DNA from: Pantoea agglomerans
Lineage (GTDB): Bacteria > Pseudomonadota > Gammaproteobacteria > Enterobacterales > Enterobacteriaceae
Direction of reading: 5' to 3'
DNA length: 64,000 nt
Assembly (NCBI RefSeq): GCF_020149765.1
Contig: NZ_CP083809.1
Location: 1,550,001-1,614,000 of the forward strand
Under the pieces are notes generated by a model. It did not search any database, was not told the DNA's origin, and saw nothing but the letters and a program-made list of their open reading frames with translations. A program made the translations under genes and the position numbers. Of the stretch, positions 1 to 9,448 are shown piece after piece (position 1 is the first letter of the stretch; each line of letters opens with the position of its first letter).

Positions 1-309
1 GCGCGGCTCGCCTGGCTGTGCGATACCTGCGGCCTGCCGCCCGACACCGACGATTTTCTCACCGGCCAGCGCATCGATGAGCTGGTGATCGACTGCAACG
101 ATCCGCCGTCGCCCGCTGCGCGCAACCATAACGATCTGACGCGCGCGCTGGCGATTGTCGAGCGGCTTGCGCCGCGGCGCGCCTGGCTGACGCATCTGTC
201 GCATCAGATGGATAACTGGTTAGCAAACAATCCTTTGCCTCCGTCTCTCTTCGCGGCTGCCGACGGCATAACGCTGTCGCTGAGCGCGGACGACCCTGTC
301 ACCGTTTGA
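1..309 (+). CDS. phnP: PhnP, phosphoribosyl 1,2-cyclic phosphate phosphodiesterase (3' end only)
   Basis: The reading frame is open from base 1 to the TGA ending at 309, so the gene enters from the left and only about the last 102 codons are visible. The stretch RNHNDLTRALAIVE, then LTHLSHQMDNWL, matches the C-terminal part of PhnP, a metallo-beta-lactamase-fold enzyme. PhnP opens the cyclic ribose phosphate made by C-P lyase during phosphonate breakdown. The visible H of LTHLSHQ fits a late metal-binding histidine of this fold. Finding it directly upstream of phnCDE supports a phosphonate-use locus; the C-P lyase genes themselves would lie left of the window. The internal ATG at 85 is not the true start. 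Confidence 0.88.
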   Translation, partial: ARLAWLCDTCGLPPDTDDFLTGQRIDELVIDCNDPPSPAARNHNDLTRALAIVERLAPRRAWLTHLSHQMDNWLANNPLPPSLFAAADGITLSLSADDPVTV

Positions 310-317
310 TCATCTCG

Positions 318-335
318 CTGTCATCAGAGAGTCAT
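318..335 (+). promoter_or_regulatory. Pho-box-like site upstream of phnC
   Basis: Two seven-base half sites, CTGTCAT (318-324) and GAGTCAT (329-335), lie 11 bp apart, the spacing of a PhoB box. The first matches the consensus exactly and the second in five of seven positions. The site lies about 58 bases before the phnC start, and TAATAG at 347-352 could serve as the -10. It suggests induction by phosphate starvation, as is known for phn genes. The call rests on sequence match only. Confidence 0.5.
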
Positions 336-392
336 CACGCCGGGCCGTAATAGGCGTCAACTTACACCTTGTCAACGCATACGGAGTGAATC

Positions 393-1223
393 ATGGCACA
401 GGCACTGTTAAGAACCGTGGTGGACAACAGCAGCGCGCCCCTTAGCCCGCCAGCAGAGAAGGTGCTGTCGGTGCAGGGGCTGGGCAAGCGCTGGGGCGAG
501 AACCGCGTGCTGGACAATGTCAGTTTTGATCTGCATGCGGGAGAAATGGTCGCCGTGATCGGCCGCTCGGGCGCAGGCAAATCGACGCTGCTGCATATGC
601 TTAACGGCACCATCGACGCCTCTGAAGGGGCGGTTTACAGCCTGCGCAACGGCGAAGCCGAGCGCAACCTGCTGACCCTCAGCAGCCGTCAGCTGCGGCA
701 GTGGCGCAGCGAATGCGGCATGATTTTTCAGGACTTCTGCCTGGTGCCGCGCCTCGATGTGCTGACCAACGTGCTGCTGGGCCGTCTTAGCCAGACCTCA
801 ACGCTGAAATCCTTTTTTAAAGTCTTCTCTGACAGCGACCGCGCCCATGCTATCGAACTGCTGCAGTGGATGAATATGCTGCCGCAGGCGCTGCAGCGCG
901 CCGAGAACCTGTCGGGCGGGCAGATGCAGCGCGTGGCCATCTGCCGCGCCCTGATGCAGAACCCGAAAATCCTGCTGGCCGACGAACCGGTGGCGTCGCT
1001 CGATCCCAAAAATACCAAACGCATCATGGATGTGCTGCGCCAGGTCAGCGAGCAGGGCATCAGCGTGATGGTAAACCTCCATTCGGTTGAGCTGGTGAAA
1101 AGCTACTGCACGCGCGTCATCGGTATTCAGCGCGGCAGAGTGCTGTTCGACGGCCATCCGGCGCACCTGACCGACAGCCTGCTGCAACAGCTCTACGGCG
1201 ATGAAATCAATCAGCTTCACTAA
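393..1223 (+). CDS. phnC: PhnC, phosphonate ABC transporter ATP-binding protein
   Basis: This 276-residue ATPase should power phosphonate import through the membrane proteins encoded downstream. The Walker A motif GRSGAGKST is at about residues 57-65, the signature LSGGQ near residue 172, and the Walker B ILLADEP near 192. The length is typical of PhnC. The ATG at 393 follows ACGGAGTG, a good ribosome site. It is first in phnC-phnD-phnE1-phnE2 and lies just behind the Pho-box-like site. It could in principle serve phosphite or phosphate esters instead of phosphonates, as with all PhnCDE systems. Confidence 0.93.
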   Translation: MAQALLRTVVDNSSAPLSPPAEKVLSVQGLGKRWGENRVLDNVSFDLHAGEMVAVIGRSGAGKSTLLHMLNGTIDASEGAVYSLRNGEAERNLLTLSSRQLRQWRSECGMIFQDFCLVPRLDVLTNVLLGRLSQTSTLKSFFKVFSDSDRAHAIELLQWMNMLPQALQRAENLSGGQMQRVAICRALMQNPKILLADEPVASLDPKNTKRIMDVLRQVSEQGISVMVNLHSVELVKSYCTRVIGIQRGRVLFDGHPAHLTDSLLQQLYGDEINQLH

Positions 1224-1249
1224 CCTCCACGGCAAGAGACAAAACTCGA

Positions 1250-2176
1250 ATGAAACTGACTTTATTAGCATTACTGACCAGCGTAGTGACCTTTGGCGTG
1301 AACGCAGCGGATGCACCGAAAGAGCTGAATCTGGGCATTCTCGGCGGGCAGAACGCCACCCAGCAGATTGGCGATAACCAGTGCGTGAAGGACTTTTTTG
1401 ATAAGGAACTCAACGTCGACACGAAGCTGCGCAACTCCTCCGACTACGCCGGCGTTATTCAGGGACTGCTGGGCGGCAAGATCGATATGGTGCTGAGCAT
1501 GTCGCCTGCCTCTTACGCCTCGGTCTACCTGCAGGATGCCAAAGCCGTGGATATCGTCGGCATTCTGGTGGATGACAAAGATGGCTCGAAAGGCTATCAC
1601 TCGGTGGTGATTGTGAAAAACAGCAGCCCCTATAAGAAGCTGGAAGACCTGAAGGGCAAATCCTTTGGCATGGCCGACCCGGACTCCACCTCCGGCTTCC
1701 TGATGCCGAACCAGGCGTTTAAAAAGCAGTTCGGCGGCAGCGTGGATGACAAGTACAACGGCTTCTTCTCCAGCGTGACCTTTTCCGGCGGCCACGAGCA
1801 GGACATCCTCGGCGTGCTGAACAATCAGTTCGACGGCGCGGTGACCTGGAGTTCGCTGGTGGGCGACTATAACAGCGGCTACAGCGCTGGCGCCTTTGGT
1901 CGCCTGATCCGCATGGATCACCCCGATCTGATGAAGCAGATCCGCATTATCTGGCAGTCGCCGCTGATCCCCAACGGCCCGCTGCTGGTGAGCAATAAGT
2001 TGCCCGCCGATTTCAAACAGAAAGTGGTCGAGACGATTAAGAAGCTGGATAAAGAGCAGCACGCCTGCTTCGTGAAGGCCGTGGGCGGCGCGCAGCATAT
2101 TGGCCCGGCGTCAGTGGCGGACTATCAGAATATTATCGATATGAAGCGCGATCTGGCGAAAGGGCAGCGCGGCTAA
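1250..2176 (+). CDS. phnD: PhnD, periplasmic phosphonate-binding protein
   Basis: This 308-residue secreted protein should capture phosphonates in the periplasm and hand them to the PhnE permeases. A signal peptide covers about residues 1-20 (MKLTLLALL... ending VNA/A). The body has the PhnD-type pattern: LNLGILGGQNA near the mature start, and a central DPDSTSGFLMPN loop, the phosphonate-binding family's serine/threonine-rich segment. The start is 26 bases after phnC, with only a weak purine-rich ribosome site. It is shorter than E. coli PhnD (338) but typical of the wider family. Confidence 0.92.
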   Translation: MKLTLLALLTSVVTFGVNAADAPKELNLGILGGQNATQQIGDNQCVKDFFDKELNVDTKLRNSSDYAGVIQGLLGGKIDMVLSMSPASYASVYLQDAKAVDIVGILVDDKDGSKGYHSVVIVKNSSPYKKLEDLKGKSFGMADPDSTSGFLMPNQAFKKQFGGSVDDKYNGFFSSVTFSGGHEQDILGVLNNQFDGAVTWSSLVGDYNSGYSAGAFGRLIRMDHPDLMKQIRIIWQSPLIPNGPLLVSNKLPADFKQKVVETIKKLDKEQHACFVKAVGGAQHIGPASVADYQNIIDMKRDLAKGQRG

Positions 2177-2197
2177 GGGCGTTACCCGGCGCTGATG

Positions 2198-2380
2198 CGG
2201 GTAACAGGGTGAGATCGCAAAGACGCAGGGGAGGGCATCCCTGCCGGCCAGGCCCGCGCGGATACGCACCTCATCCTTGAGGTGCGCCCGTTACCGGGCC
2301 AGCGCGCTGCGCTGTTCAACAACGCTCGCGGCGTTTTTGTCCCTGCGCGGGCCGCGTTGCTCTTCTCACCCTGTACCCCG
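2198..2380. repeat. Long nested palindrome between phnD and phnE1
   Basis: The 280-base gap between phnD and phnE1 is filled by an imperfect nested inverted repeat. The outer arms are CGGGTAACAGGGTGAGA (2198-2214) and TCTCACCCTGTACCCCG (2364-2380). An inner arm pairs GGCCCG (2251-2256) with CGGGCC (2295-2300). The apex is a perfect 9-bp hairpin, CGCACCTCA/TGAGGTGCG, at 2265-2286 with a TCCT loop. There is no U tract, so it is not a simple terminator. It resembles dispersed intergenic palindromes of enterobacteria and could lower expression of phnE relative to phnD. An open frame at 2282-2464 within it has no coding character. Confidence 0.6.
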
Positions 2381-2456
2381 CTGAGTAAGCCGATCTGCGG
2401 CCTGAGAATCTGCCTGTTGCACGCTCAAAATTCTTTTATTACGCAGGAATCTACTT

Positions 2457-3317
2457 TTGACTGACTTCGAACGCTACTACCAACGCATCCGCAGCCAGCA
2501 GAAACGCGACACGCTGCTCTGGTCGCTGGTGCTGGTGACGCTCTACCTCGTCGCAGGCAACCTGTCAGAGTTCAGCCTGACCACGCTGTGGCTATCGCTG
2601 CCGCACTTCTTCGACTACCTGTGGCAAACCCTGCCGGTGCTGCACGTCGCCACGCTGTTCGACGGCGTGAAGACCGAAGGATCGCTCGCTTACTGGGGCT
2701 ACCGCCTCCATTTCCAGCTGCCGCTCATCTGGGAAACCCTGCAGCTGGCGCTGGCATCCACCGTTGTGGCGGTCTGTATCGCCGCCGTGCTGGCCTTTTT
2801 TGCCGCCGATAACACCCAAACCCCGCCTGGTTTGCGCGTTGCCATTCGCGCCTTTGTCGCCTTTTTGCGCACCATGCCGGAGCTGGCCTGGGCGGTGATG
2901 TTCGTGATGGCGTTCGGTATCGGCGCCATTCCCGGCTTCCTAGCGCTGGTGCTGCACACCATTGGCAGCCTGACCAAACTCTTCTACGAGGCGATTGAAA
3001 GCGCCTCCGATAAGCCAGTGCGCGGGCTGGCCGCCTGCGGCGCCAGCAAGCTGCAGCGCATGCGCTTCGCCTTCTGGCCACAGGTGAAGCCGATCTTTCT
3101 CTCCTACAGCTTTATGCGGCTGGAGATCAACTTTCGCTCATCAACCATTCTGGGGCTGGTGGGCGCGGGCGGCATCGGCCAGGAGCTGATGACCAATATC
3201 AAACTCGATCGTTACGATCAGGTCAGCATCACGCTGCTGCTGATTATCCTGGTGGTGTCGCTGCTGGACAGCTGTTCCGGCCGGCTGCGCCGCCGCGTCG
3301 TGGAGGGAGCATCATGA
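2457..3317 (+). CDS. phnE: PhnE1, phosphonate ABC transporter permease
   Basis: This 286-residue inner-membrane protein should form half of the phosphonate channel. It has several hydrophobic segments and the binding-protein-dependent permease loop, with GASKLQRMRFAFWPQ (near 200) followed by LGLVGAGGIGQEL, the family's EAA-type region. The start is a TTG with AGGA 8 bases upstream. The gene ends in a 4-base overlap with the second phnE, so the two are probably translated together and form a heterodimer. Confidence 0.9.
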   Translation: MTDFERYYQRIRSQQKRDTLLWSLVLVTLYLVAGNLSEFSLTTLWLSLPHFFDYLWQTLPVLHVATLFDGVKTEGSLAYWGYRLHFQLPLIWETLQLALASTVVAVCIAAVLAFFAADNTQTPPGLRVAIRAFVAFLRTMPELAWAVMFVMAFGIGAIPGFLALVLHTIGSLTKLFYEAIESASDKPVRGLAACGASKLQRMRFAFWPQVKPIFLSYSFMRLEINFRSSTILGLVGAGGIGQELMTNIKLDRYDQVSITLLLIILVVSLLDSCSGRLRRRVVEGAS

Positions 3318-4198
3318 TGTCGCTGGCGCCGGATATCGGCAAAATCAGACGGGAAAATGGCGGGCTGTTCGCCGCGCAGCCGCGCTATTTGCGGCGACTC
3401 GCGCTGGCGGCGGCGGCCATTCTGCTTTACTACCTCTACTTCTTTGAGTTTTACGGCATTGAGTGGAGCCGCGCCGCGCTGGGCGCCCAGCAGCTGGGAC
3501 GCTATTTTCTGCGTATGTTCGTCTGGCACGATTTTGTTAACTGGCCGTTTGGCTACTATTTCTCACAAATCGGTATCACGCTGGCGATCGTTTTCGCCGG
3601 GACGCTGACCGCGTCCCTTATCGCGCTGCCGCTGTCGTTTTTCGCCGCGCGCAACGTGATGCACGACCGCGCCATGCGGCCCATCGCCTGGGCGGTGCGT
3701 CGCCTGCTCGATCTGCTGCGCGGCATCGATATGGCGATATGGGGGCTGATTTTTGTGCGCGCCGTCGGCATGGGGCCGCTGGCGGGCGTGCTGGCGATTG
3801 TGATGCAGGATGTCGGTCTGCTGGGCAAGCTCTACTCGGAAGGGCACGAGGCGGTAGAGCGCTCGCCGAGCCGCGGTCTGAGTGCGGTCGGCGCCAACAG
3901 CCTGCAGAAGCACCGCTTCGGCATCTTTACCCAGTCGTTTCCCCATTTCCTGGCGCTCAGCCTCTATCAGATCGAATCCAATACCCGCTCGGCGGCGGTG
4001 CTGGGCTTTGTCGGCGCGGGCGGCGTCGGGCTGGTCTACGCCGAGAATATGCGCCTGTGGAACTGGGACGTGGTGATGTTTTTAACCCTGATCCTCGTGG
4101 CGGTGGTGATGATTATGGATGCGCTCTCCAGCCGCCTGCGTAAGCGCTATATCAGCGGCAAGCCGGTGCCGCTCTGGCAGCCTGCCGCGCGCGACTGA
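3314..4198 (+). CDS. phnE: PhnE2, second phosphonate ABC transporter permease
   Basis: This 294-residue membrane protein starts in a 4-base overlap with phnE1. It carries the same family landmarks: GANSLQKHRFGIFTQ and LGFVGAGGVGLVY. Species with two PhnE-type permeases per operon are common, whereas E. coli K-12 has a single phnE. The 3' end overlaps the convergent histidine-kinase gene by 47 bases (4152-4198), so no terminator separates them. Confidence 0.9.
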   Translation: MMSLAPDIGKIRRENGGLFAAQPRYLRRLALAAAAILLYYLYFFEFYGIEWSRAALGAQQLGRYFLRMFVWHDFVNWPFGYYFSQIGITLAIVFAGTLTASLIALPLSFFAARNVMHDRAMRPIAWAVRRLLDLLRGIDMAIWGLIFVRAVGMGPLAGVLAIVMQDVGLLGKLYSEGHEAVERSPSRGLSAVGANSLQKHRFGIFTQSFPHFLALSLYQIESNTRSAAVLGFVGAGGVGLVYAENMRLWNWDVVMFLTLILVAVVMIMDALSSRLRKRYISGKPVPLWQPAARD

Positions 4199-6728
4199 GG
4201 CGCTCGCTGCGCTGCCAGGCGCGCGCCAGCGCCTGCGCCAGCTGCGCGCTGCGCCAGGGTTTTGCCAGCCGCTCGCACAGCGGCAGCGCCACCGGCTGCA
4301 GGCGCAGATCCTGCCCGCTGATCAGCAGCGTCGCCAGCTGCGGCCACTGCTGCTGCGCCTGGCGGATCACCTCGGCGCCGTTCAGCCCGCCGGGCAGCAT
4401 CAGATCGCTGATCAGCAGATCGATATCGGGGGTCTGCCGCAGCAGCGCCAGCGCCTCTTCGCCGCTGGCGCACTCCAGCGTCACGTAGCCAAGCTGGTGC
4501 AGATGCTCGCACAGCGTCTGGCGCACCGCCGGTTCGTCATCCAGCACCAGAATCAGCTTATCGCACGGGGCGGATGGCACCACCGGCGCGGCTGGCGCGG
4601 GGGCGACGGCGCTCTCTGGGGCGCGCGGCAGCAGCAGACGCACGGTGGTTCCCTGGCCGGGCGCGGTGTCGATCTCAATCTGGCCCCCTGACTGGCGCAC
4701 AAAGCCATACACCATCGACAGCCCCAGCCCGCTGCCGCTGCCGGTCTCTTTAGTGGTGAAAAAGGGCTCGAACACCTGTTCCCGCACCTCTGGCGTCATG
4801 CCGCAGCCCTGGTCGATCACCTCAATCACTACGCGCTCGCCCTGTTCGCGCTGCTGGCTGGCGATGCGCAGGCGGATCTCGCCGCTTTTTTGCTGCATGG
4901 CGTCGCGCGCGTTCACCACCAGATTCATCAGTGCGTTCTCCAGCTGGCTGGCGTCGATCCAGGCGAGCCAGCCGGGCCGCGGCGCCTCGACCGTCAGGCG
5001 CTGGCCGGGCAGCAGCGAGTGCTGCAGCAGGTTCTGCAGCTCCTCCACCAGCTGCGTCACCGACACGGCGCGCGGATGCAGCGCCTGCTTGCGCGAAAAG
5101 GCCAGTAGCCGCTGGGTGAGCAGGGCGGCGCGATCCGCTGCCTGACGGGCGCGGTCGATGCGGCTCGCCAGGCTGCCCGGCGGCAGCTGCCCCTGGGTCA
5201 GCGCCAGGCTGCCGATAATCACCGCCAGCAGGTTATTGAAGTCGTGCGCGATGCCGCCGGTCAGCTGGCCAACCGCTTTCATCTTCTGGCTGTGTACCAG
5301 CGCCTCCTCCAGCGCCTTGCGCGCGGTGCGCTCCAGCACGGTATTGACGATGCCGCGACGCGGCACCGGGCTAAAGCGCAGCTCCAGCGTGCGGCCATCC
5401 GCCAGCCGCACCTCCTGCGGCTCGCCCGGATGCTGCAGATCCACGCCCACCCGCTTCAGCAGCTGGCGATAGTGCAGGCCGCGATGCAGCGCCTGTTCGG
5501 GCAGCCCCAGCAGCTGGGGATACTGCGCATTCCACACCACCAGCTGGCCGTGGTTATCAAACAGCGCAAAGCCGTCGCGCATCGCCAGAAAGGTGGACTC
5601 AAGCTGACTGCTCTTTTCCTTGAGCAGGCGGGAGGTGTGCGCCAGCGACGCGGTATTGCGGGCGAAAACGTTAAAGGCGCGCGCCAGATCGCCCAGTTCG
5701 TCGCGCCGCTGCAGGCCCGGCACCGCAACGCGCTTCTCTCCCTGCGCCAGCCGCGTCATGGCGTCGGCGATGGCGGTCAGGCTGGAGCCGAGATTGCGGT
5801 AGATATAGATCCCGGCATAGCCGGTGATCGCCAGCGCCAGCAGGGCGAACAGCGCGATAAACAGGATCACCGAGTTGAGTTCGCGGTGGGTTTCCGCGCT
5901 GCGCATTTCGCTCTGCTGCGCCACCTGCTGCACGCAGGCGGTGATGTCGTCGTTGAGCGCCGCCACCAGCGCTTTGATGCGGTAGGTGGAATAGGCGATA
6001 GCCAGATCGTTCTCCGCCAGCCGTTCCGCCAGCGGCCGCAGCGACTGCTGGGTCGCGATCAGGCGGGCGATTTTCTCATCCAGCACCGCCTCGCCCGCCT
6101 CTGGCCGCCATGCTGCCATCACCTGCTGCAGCTGATCGACCACCGCAACCGGAGACGGGGTGCGGATCGCCGCCGCCAGCAAGCGCTCGGTCTGCTGGCG
6201 CAGCGCCGCCGGAGGGCCGCGCCGCACCGCGAGCTGGTTAATATGGTCAAGCAGCAGCTGCGACTGCCACAGGCCGCTGAGCAGGGCGTTGCGCTGCAGG
6301 TGGCGCTGATGGCCGTTGATCAGCAGCTGCGTGATGGTCTGCTCCAGCATCAGGCTGCGCGCGCGAATGCGCGCCACCCGCGCCGTCTGACGCGCGGCAA
6401 GCGGCGCCGAGGCAAGCAGCGACAGCGACTGCTGCAGCGCCTGTTGCGTCTGCTGGAGTCGCTGCGATTCGCTCTGATACTCAAGCGCGCCCACCACCTG
6501 CGACAGGCGCACCGCCGCCGTGGCGACGCTGGCGGTATCGCGCGCCAGCGCCAGGCTGGCGCTCATATCGCTCAGGGTTTGCGCCTGCGCCTGCTCCTGA
6601 ATGCGCCCGGCGTGGCGAAAGCCAAGTATCGCTACCGCACTCACCATCAGCGTGACGCACACCACCAGCAGGTTAAACAGCAGCAGGCGGCCGCGCGCGC
6701 CCGCCTGCCAGAGATGTTGATGCCGCAT
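4152..6728 (-). CDS. Membrane hybrid histidine kinase with C-terminal receiver
   Basis: The protein (858 residues from the ATG at 6728) senses an unknown signal and autophosphorylates. In order it shows TM1 (about 14-36), a long helical periplasmic region, TM2 (about 300-322), a HAMP linker, a PAS-like domain (FLAMRDGFALFD...), a HisKA domain with GGIAHDFNNLL (phospho-His) and an ATPase domain with NLVVNARDAM and GSGSGLGLS. A receiver domain with DDEP and ISDLMLPGG (phospho-Asp) follows. No HPt domain is present, unlike TorS. The open frame extends upstream to 6812, but the leader is arginine-rich and unlike a membrane protein start. It is divergent from the sugar importer at 6871, and an OmpR-type regulator lies on the importer's other side. 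A matched system is inferred. Confidence 0.88.
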   Translation of the reverse strand: MRHQHLWQAGARGRLLLFNLLVVCVTLMVSAVAILGFRHAGRIQEQAQAQTLSDMSASLALARDTASVATAAVRLSQVVGALEYQSESQRLQQTQQALQQSLSLLASAPLAARQTARVARIRARSLMLEQTITQLLINGHQRHLQRNALLSGLWQSQLLLDHINQLAVRRGPPAALRQQTERLLAAAIRTPSPVAVVDQLQQVMAAWRPEAGEAVLDEKIARLIATQQSLRPLAERLAENDLAIAYSTYRIKALVAALNDDITACVQQVAQQSEMRSAETHRELNSVILFIALFALLALAITGYAGIYIYRNLGSSLTAIADAMTRLAQGEKRVAVPGLQRRDELGDLARAFNVFARNTASLAHTSRLLKEKSSQLESTFLAMRDGFALFDNHGQLVVWNAQYPQLLGLPEQALHRGLHYRQLLKRVGVDLQHPGEPQEVRLADGRTLELRFSPVPRRGIVNTVLERTARKALEEALVHSQKMKAVGQLTGGIAHDFNNLLAVIIGSLALTQGQLPPGSLASRIDRARQAADRAALLTQRLLAFSRKQALHPRAVSVTQLVEELQNLLQHSLLPGQRLTVEAPRPGWLAWIDASQLENALMNLVVNARDAMQQKSGEIRLRIASQQREQGERVVIEVIDQGCGMTPEVREQVFEPFFTTKETGSGSGLGLSMVYGFVRQSGGQIEIDTAPGQGTTVRLLLPRAPESAVAPAPAAPVVPSAPCDKLILVLDDEPAVRQTLCEHLHQLGYVTLECASGEEALALLRQTPDIDLLISDLMLPGGLNGAEVIRQAQQQWPQLATLLISGQDLRLQPVALPLCERLAKPWRSAQLAQALARAWQRSERLSRARQAARAAPACR

Positions 6729-6870
6729 ATCGCGCCTCCGCCCGCCCTCAGTGAGGCGAGTATAGGGCGCGGCCCGGGCGCATTTATGACAAATATGAAC
6801 GGCCGCTGACATTTTCCATTTATCTGGCGTTGCTTTACTCAGCCCTAACCACGGTTATCTGGAGCGGCCC

Positions 6871-8385
6871 ATGACAGCCACACCGATTCTGCAAATGCGC
6901 GAAATCACGCGGCGCTTCGGCCAGTTTTATGCGCTTAAGGGCGTCGATCTGACGGTCTATGCTGGCGAAATCCACGCGCTGATGGGGGAGAACGGCGCAG
7001 GCAAAAGTACCCTGATGAAGATCCTCGCCGGCGCCTACAGCGCCACCAGCGGTGAGATCCTGATCGACGGTCGCCCCTGTGTGATCAGAGGGCCGAAAGA
7101 GGCGCTGGCGGCAGGCATTACCCTGATTTATCAGGAGATCAATCTGGCCCCCAACCTCACGGTGGCGGAGAACATCTTTCTCGGCAGCGAAATCACGCGC
7201 GGCGGGCTGATTCGGCGTCGCCAGATGGCCGAGGAGGCGCAGCAGGTGATCGATCGGCTCGGCGCGCAGTTTAGCGCCACCGACCGCGTCAGCCGCCTCA
7301 GCATCGCCGAACAGCAGCAGGTTGAAATCGCCCGCGCGCTGCACCGCCACAGCCGCATTCTGGTGATGGATGAACCCACCGCCGCGCTGAGCAACCGCGA
7401 AACCGAGCAGCTGTTCGCGCTCATCAAGCGCCTGCGCGCGGAAGGCATGGCGATTATCTATATCAGCCATCGTATGGCGGAGGTCTATGAGCTCTCCGAT
7501 CGCGTCAGCGTGCTGCGCGACGGGCAGTATGTCGGCAGCCTGACCCGCGACACGCTTAACGCCAGCGAGCTGGTGCGCATGATGGTGGGCCGTCCGCTCA
7601 GCGATCTCTTTAACAAGGATCGCACCATCCCGTTCGGCGATATTCGCCTGGCGGTCAATCATCTTACCGACGGCGGCAAGGTGCGGCCGAGCAGCCTGGC
7701 GGTGCGCGCCGGCGAGATCGTCGGGCTCGCCGGGCTGGTGGGCGCAGGACGCAGCGAGCTGGCGCAGCTGATTTTTGGCGTGCGTAAGCCGAGCGGCGGC
7801 GAGATCTGGATTGACGGGCAGCAGGTGACAATCCATTCGCCGCGCGACGCCATTGCGCGTGGCATCGGCTTTCTCACTGAAAACCGCAAAGAGCAGGGGC
7901 TGTTTCTGGAGATGGCGGCGCAGGAGAACATTGTGATGGCGACGCTGGAGCGCGACGCCAGCTACGGGCTGCTCAACCGACGCAAAGGAAGAAAGATCGC
8001 CGGCGACGCCATCGCCACGCTTAACATCCGCGTGCCGCATGCGCAGGTGCGGGCGGGGGGCCTCTCCGGCGGCAACCAGCAGAAGCTGCTGATTTCGCGC
8101 TGGGTATCGATTGGGCCGCGCATCCTGATCCTCGATGAGCCGACGCGCGGCGTTGACGTCGGCGCCAAAAGCGAAATCTACCGCATGATGAACCAGATGG
8201 CGCAGCAGGGGGTGGCGATCCTGATGATCTCCAGCGAGCTGCCGGAAGTGGTCGGCATGAGCGATCGGGTCTATGTGATGCGCGAAGGCACCATCGCCGG
8301 TGAGCTGGATAAAGAGCAGATCAGCCAGGAAAACATTATGACGCTGGCCACCGGGGCGCATACCGCCTCGCCGCTGGAAATATAA
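6871..8385 (+). CDS. Sugar ABC transporter ATPase, RbsA/MglA type (tandem ABC domains)
   Basis: This 504-residue protein has two fused ATPase halves. The first has Walker [10 protein letters not shown] (about 39-47), signature [15 protein letters not shown] and Walker [13 protein letters not shown]. The second has a degenerate P-loop, [12 protein letters not shown], and LSGGNQQK followed by [14 protein letters not shown], the standard arrangement of RbsA, MglA and XylG. It should energise import of a monosaccharide. The ATG follows CTGGAGCGGCCC. The permease and binding protein follow closely. The substrate cannot be read from sequence. Confidence 0.92.
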   Translation: MTATPILQMREITRRFGQFYALKGVDLTVYAGEIHALMGENGAGKSTLMKILAGAYSATSGEILIDGRPCVIRGPKEALAAGITLIYQEINLAPNLTVAENIFLGSEITRGGLIRRRQMAEEAQQVIDRLGAQFSATDRVSRLSIAEQQQVEIARALHRHSRILVMDEPTAALSNRETEQLFALIKRLRAEGMAIIYISHRMAEVYELSDRVSVLRDGQYVGSLTRDTLNASELVRMMVGRPLSDLFNKDRTIPFGDIRLAVNHLTDGGKVRPSSLAVRAGEIVGLAGLVGAGRSELAQLIFGVRKPSGGEIWIDGQQVTIHSPRDAIARGIGFLTENRKEQGLFLEMAAQENIVMATLERDASYGLLNRRKGRKIAGDAIATLNIRVPHAQVRAGGLSGGNQQKLLISRWVSIGPRILILDEPTRGVDVGAKSEIYRMMNQMAQQGVAILMISSELPEVVGMSDRVYVMREGTIAGELDKEQISQENIMTLATGAHTASPLEI

Positions 8386-8398
8386 GGAGAAGAGAGCG

Positions 8399-9379
8399 AT
8401 GACAGAAACCACGCGGGCGAAACCGCCCACCGTTAAGCGGGCGCTGATAGGCGACATGCTGCAAACCGTCGGCATTCTGCCGATTCTGGTGCTGATTGTG
8501 GTGGTGTTCGGCTTTGTCGCGCCGAACTTCTTCACCGAGGGCAATCTGCTCAATATTACCCGCCAGGCCTCGATTAATATCGTGCTGGCGGCCGGTATGA
8601 CCTTTGTGATCCTCACCGGCGGCATCGACCTTTCGGTGGGCTCAATGCTGGGCACCACGGCGGTGGTGGCGATGGTTGCCTCGCTCGATCCCATGCTCGC
8701 CGGCATGACTATCCCCATGGCGCTCGGCGCTGGCCTGGTGATGGGGCTGTTTAACGGCATACTGGTCGCCTGGGCCGGCTTGCCGCCTTTTATCGTTACC
8801 CTTGGCACCTATACGGCGCTGCGCGGCGCCGCCTATCTGCTGGCAAACGGCACCACGGTGATTAACTCCGATATCAGCTTTGAATGGATAGGCAACGGCT
8901 ATCTCGGCCCGGTGCCCTGGCTGATCGTTATCGCCTTCGCGGTGATCGCCGTCTGCTGGTTTATCCTGCGCCGCACCACGCTGGGCGTTCATATCTACGC
9001 GGTGGGCGGCAATATGCAGGCGGCGCGTCTCACCGGGATTAAGGTCAGCGCGGTACTGCTGTTCGTTTACGCCATGAGCGGGCTGCTCTCCGGGCTAGGC
9101 GGGCTGATGTCGGCGTCGCGTCTCTATAGCGCCAACGGCAACCTCGGCGTCGGCTATGAACTGGACGCCATCGCCGCGGTGATCCTCGGCGGCACCAGCT
9201 TCGTCGGCGGCATCGGCACCATTACCGGCACCCTGATCGGCGCGCTGATTATCGCCACGCTCAACAACGGCATGACGCTGATGGGGGTCTCCTATTTCTG
9301 GCAGCTGGTGATCAAAGGCGCGGTGATCATTATTGCGGTGCTGATCGACAAATATCGCACCCGGCACCACGTCTCCTGA
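8399..9379 (+). CDS. Sugar ABC transporter permease, RbsC type
   Basis: This 326-residue inner-membrane protein with about eight to ten hydrophobic segments shows the RbsC family signatures. These are LTGGIDLSVGS near residue 75, PPFIVTLGTYTALRG in the middle and ILGGTSFVGGIGTITGT in the C-terminal third. It should form the import channel as a homodimer. It starts 13 bases after the ATPase gene behind AAGGAGAAGAG, so the two are co-translated. Confidence 0.92.
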   Translation: MTETTRAKPPTVKRALIGDMLQTVGILPILVLIVVVFGFVAPNFFTEGNLLNITRQASINIVLAAGMTFVILTGGIDLSVGSMLGTTAVVAMVASLDPMLAGMTIPMALGAGLVMGLFNGILVAWAGLPPFIVTLGTYTALRGAAYLLANGTTVINSDISFEWIGNGYLGPVPWLIVIAFAVIAVCWFILRRTTLGVHIYAVGGNMQAARLTGIKVSAVLLFVYAMSGLLSGLGGLMSASRLYSANGNLGVGYELDAIAAVILGGTSFVGGIGTITGTLIGALIIATLNNGMTLMGVSYFWQLVIKGAVIIIAVLIDKYRTRHHVS

Positions 9380-9448
9380 GCGCGGCGCCCTCTTTTTACC
9401 CTCCGCCATTCAGCCGTTGGCGATTCTAATAACAGCAGGAGAAGATCT

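Noticed and set aside
2282..2464. 60-codon plus-strand frame between phnD and phnE1
   Set aside because: It lies inside the nested palindrome, has no ribosome site and no domain.
5244..6809. Long plus-strand frame opposite the hybrid kinase
   Set aside because: It is antisense to an intact, motif-rich kinase gene; its Gln/Arg/His-rich content is typical of a GC-rich shadow frame.
6835..8808. 657-codon minus frame opposite the sugar importer ATPase
   Set aside because: The plus strand has clear Walker and signature motifs; the minus frame has low-complexity His/Ala-rich content.
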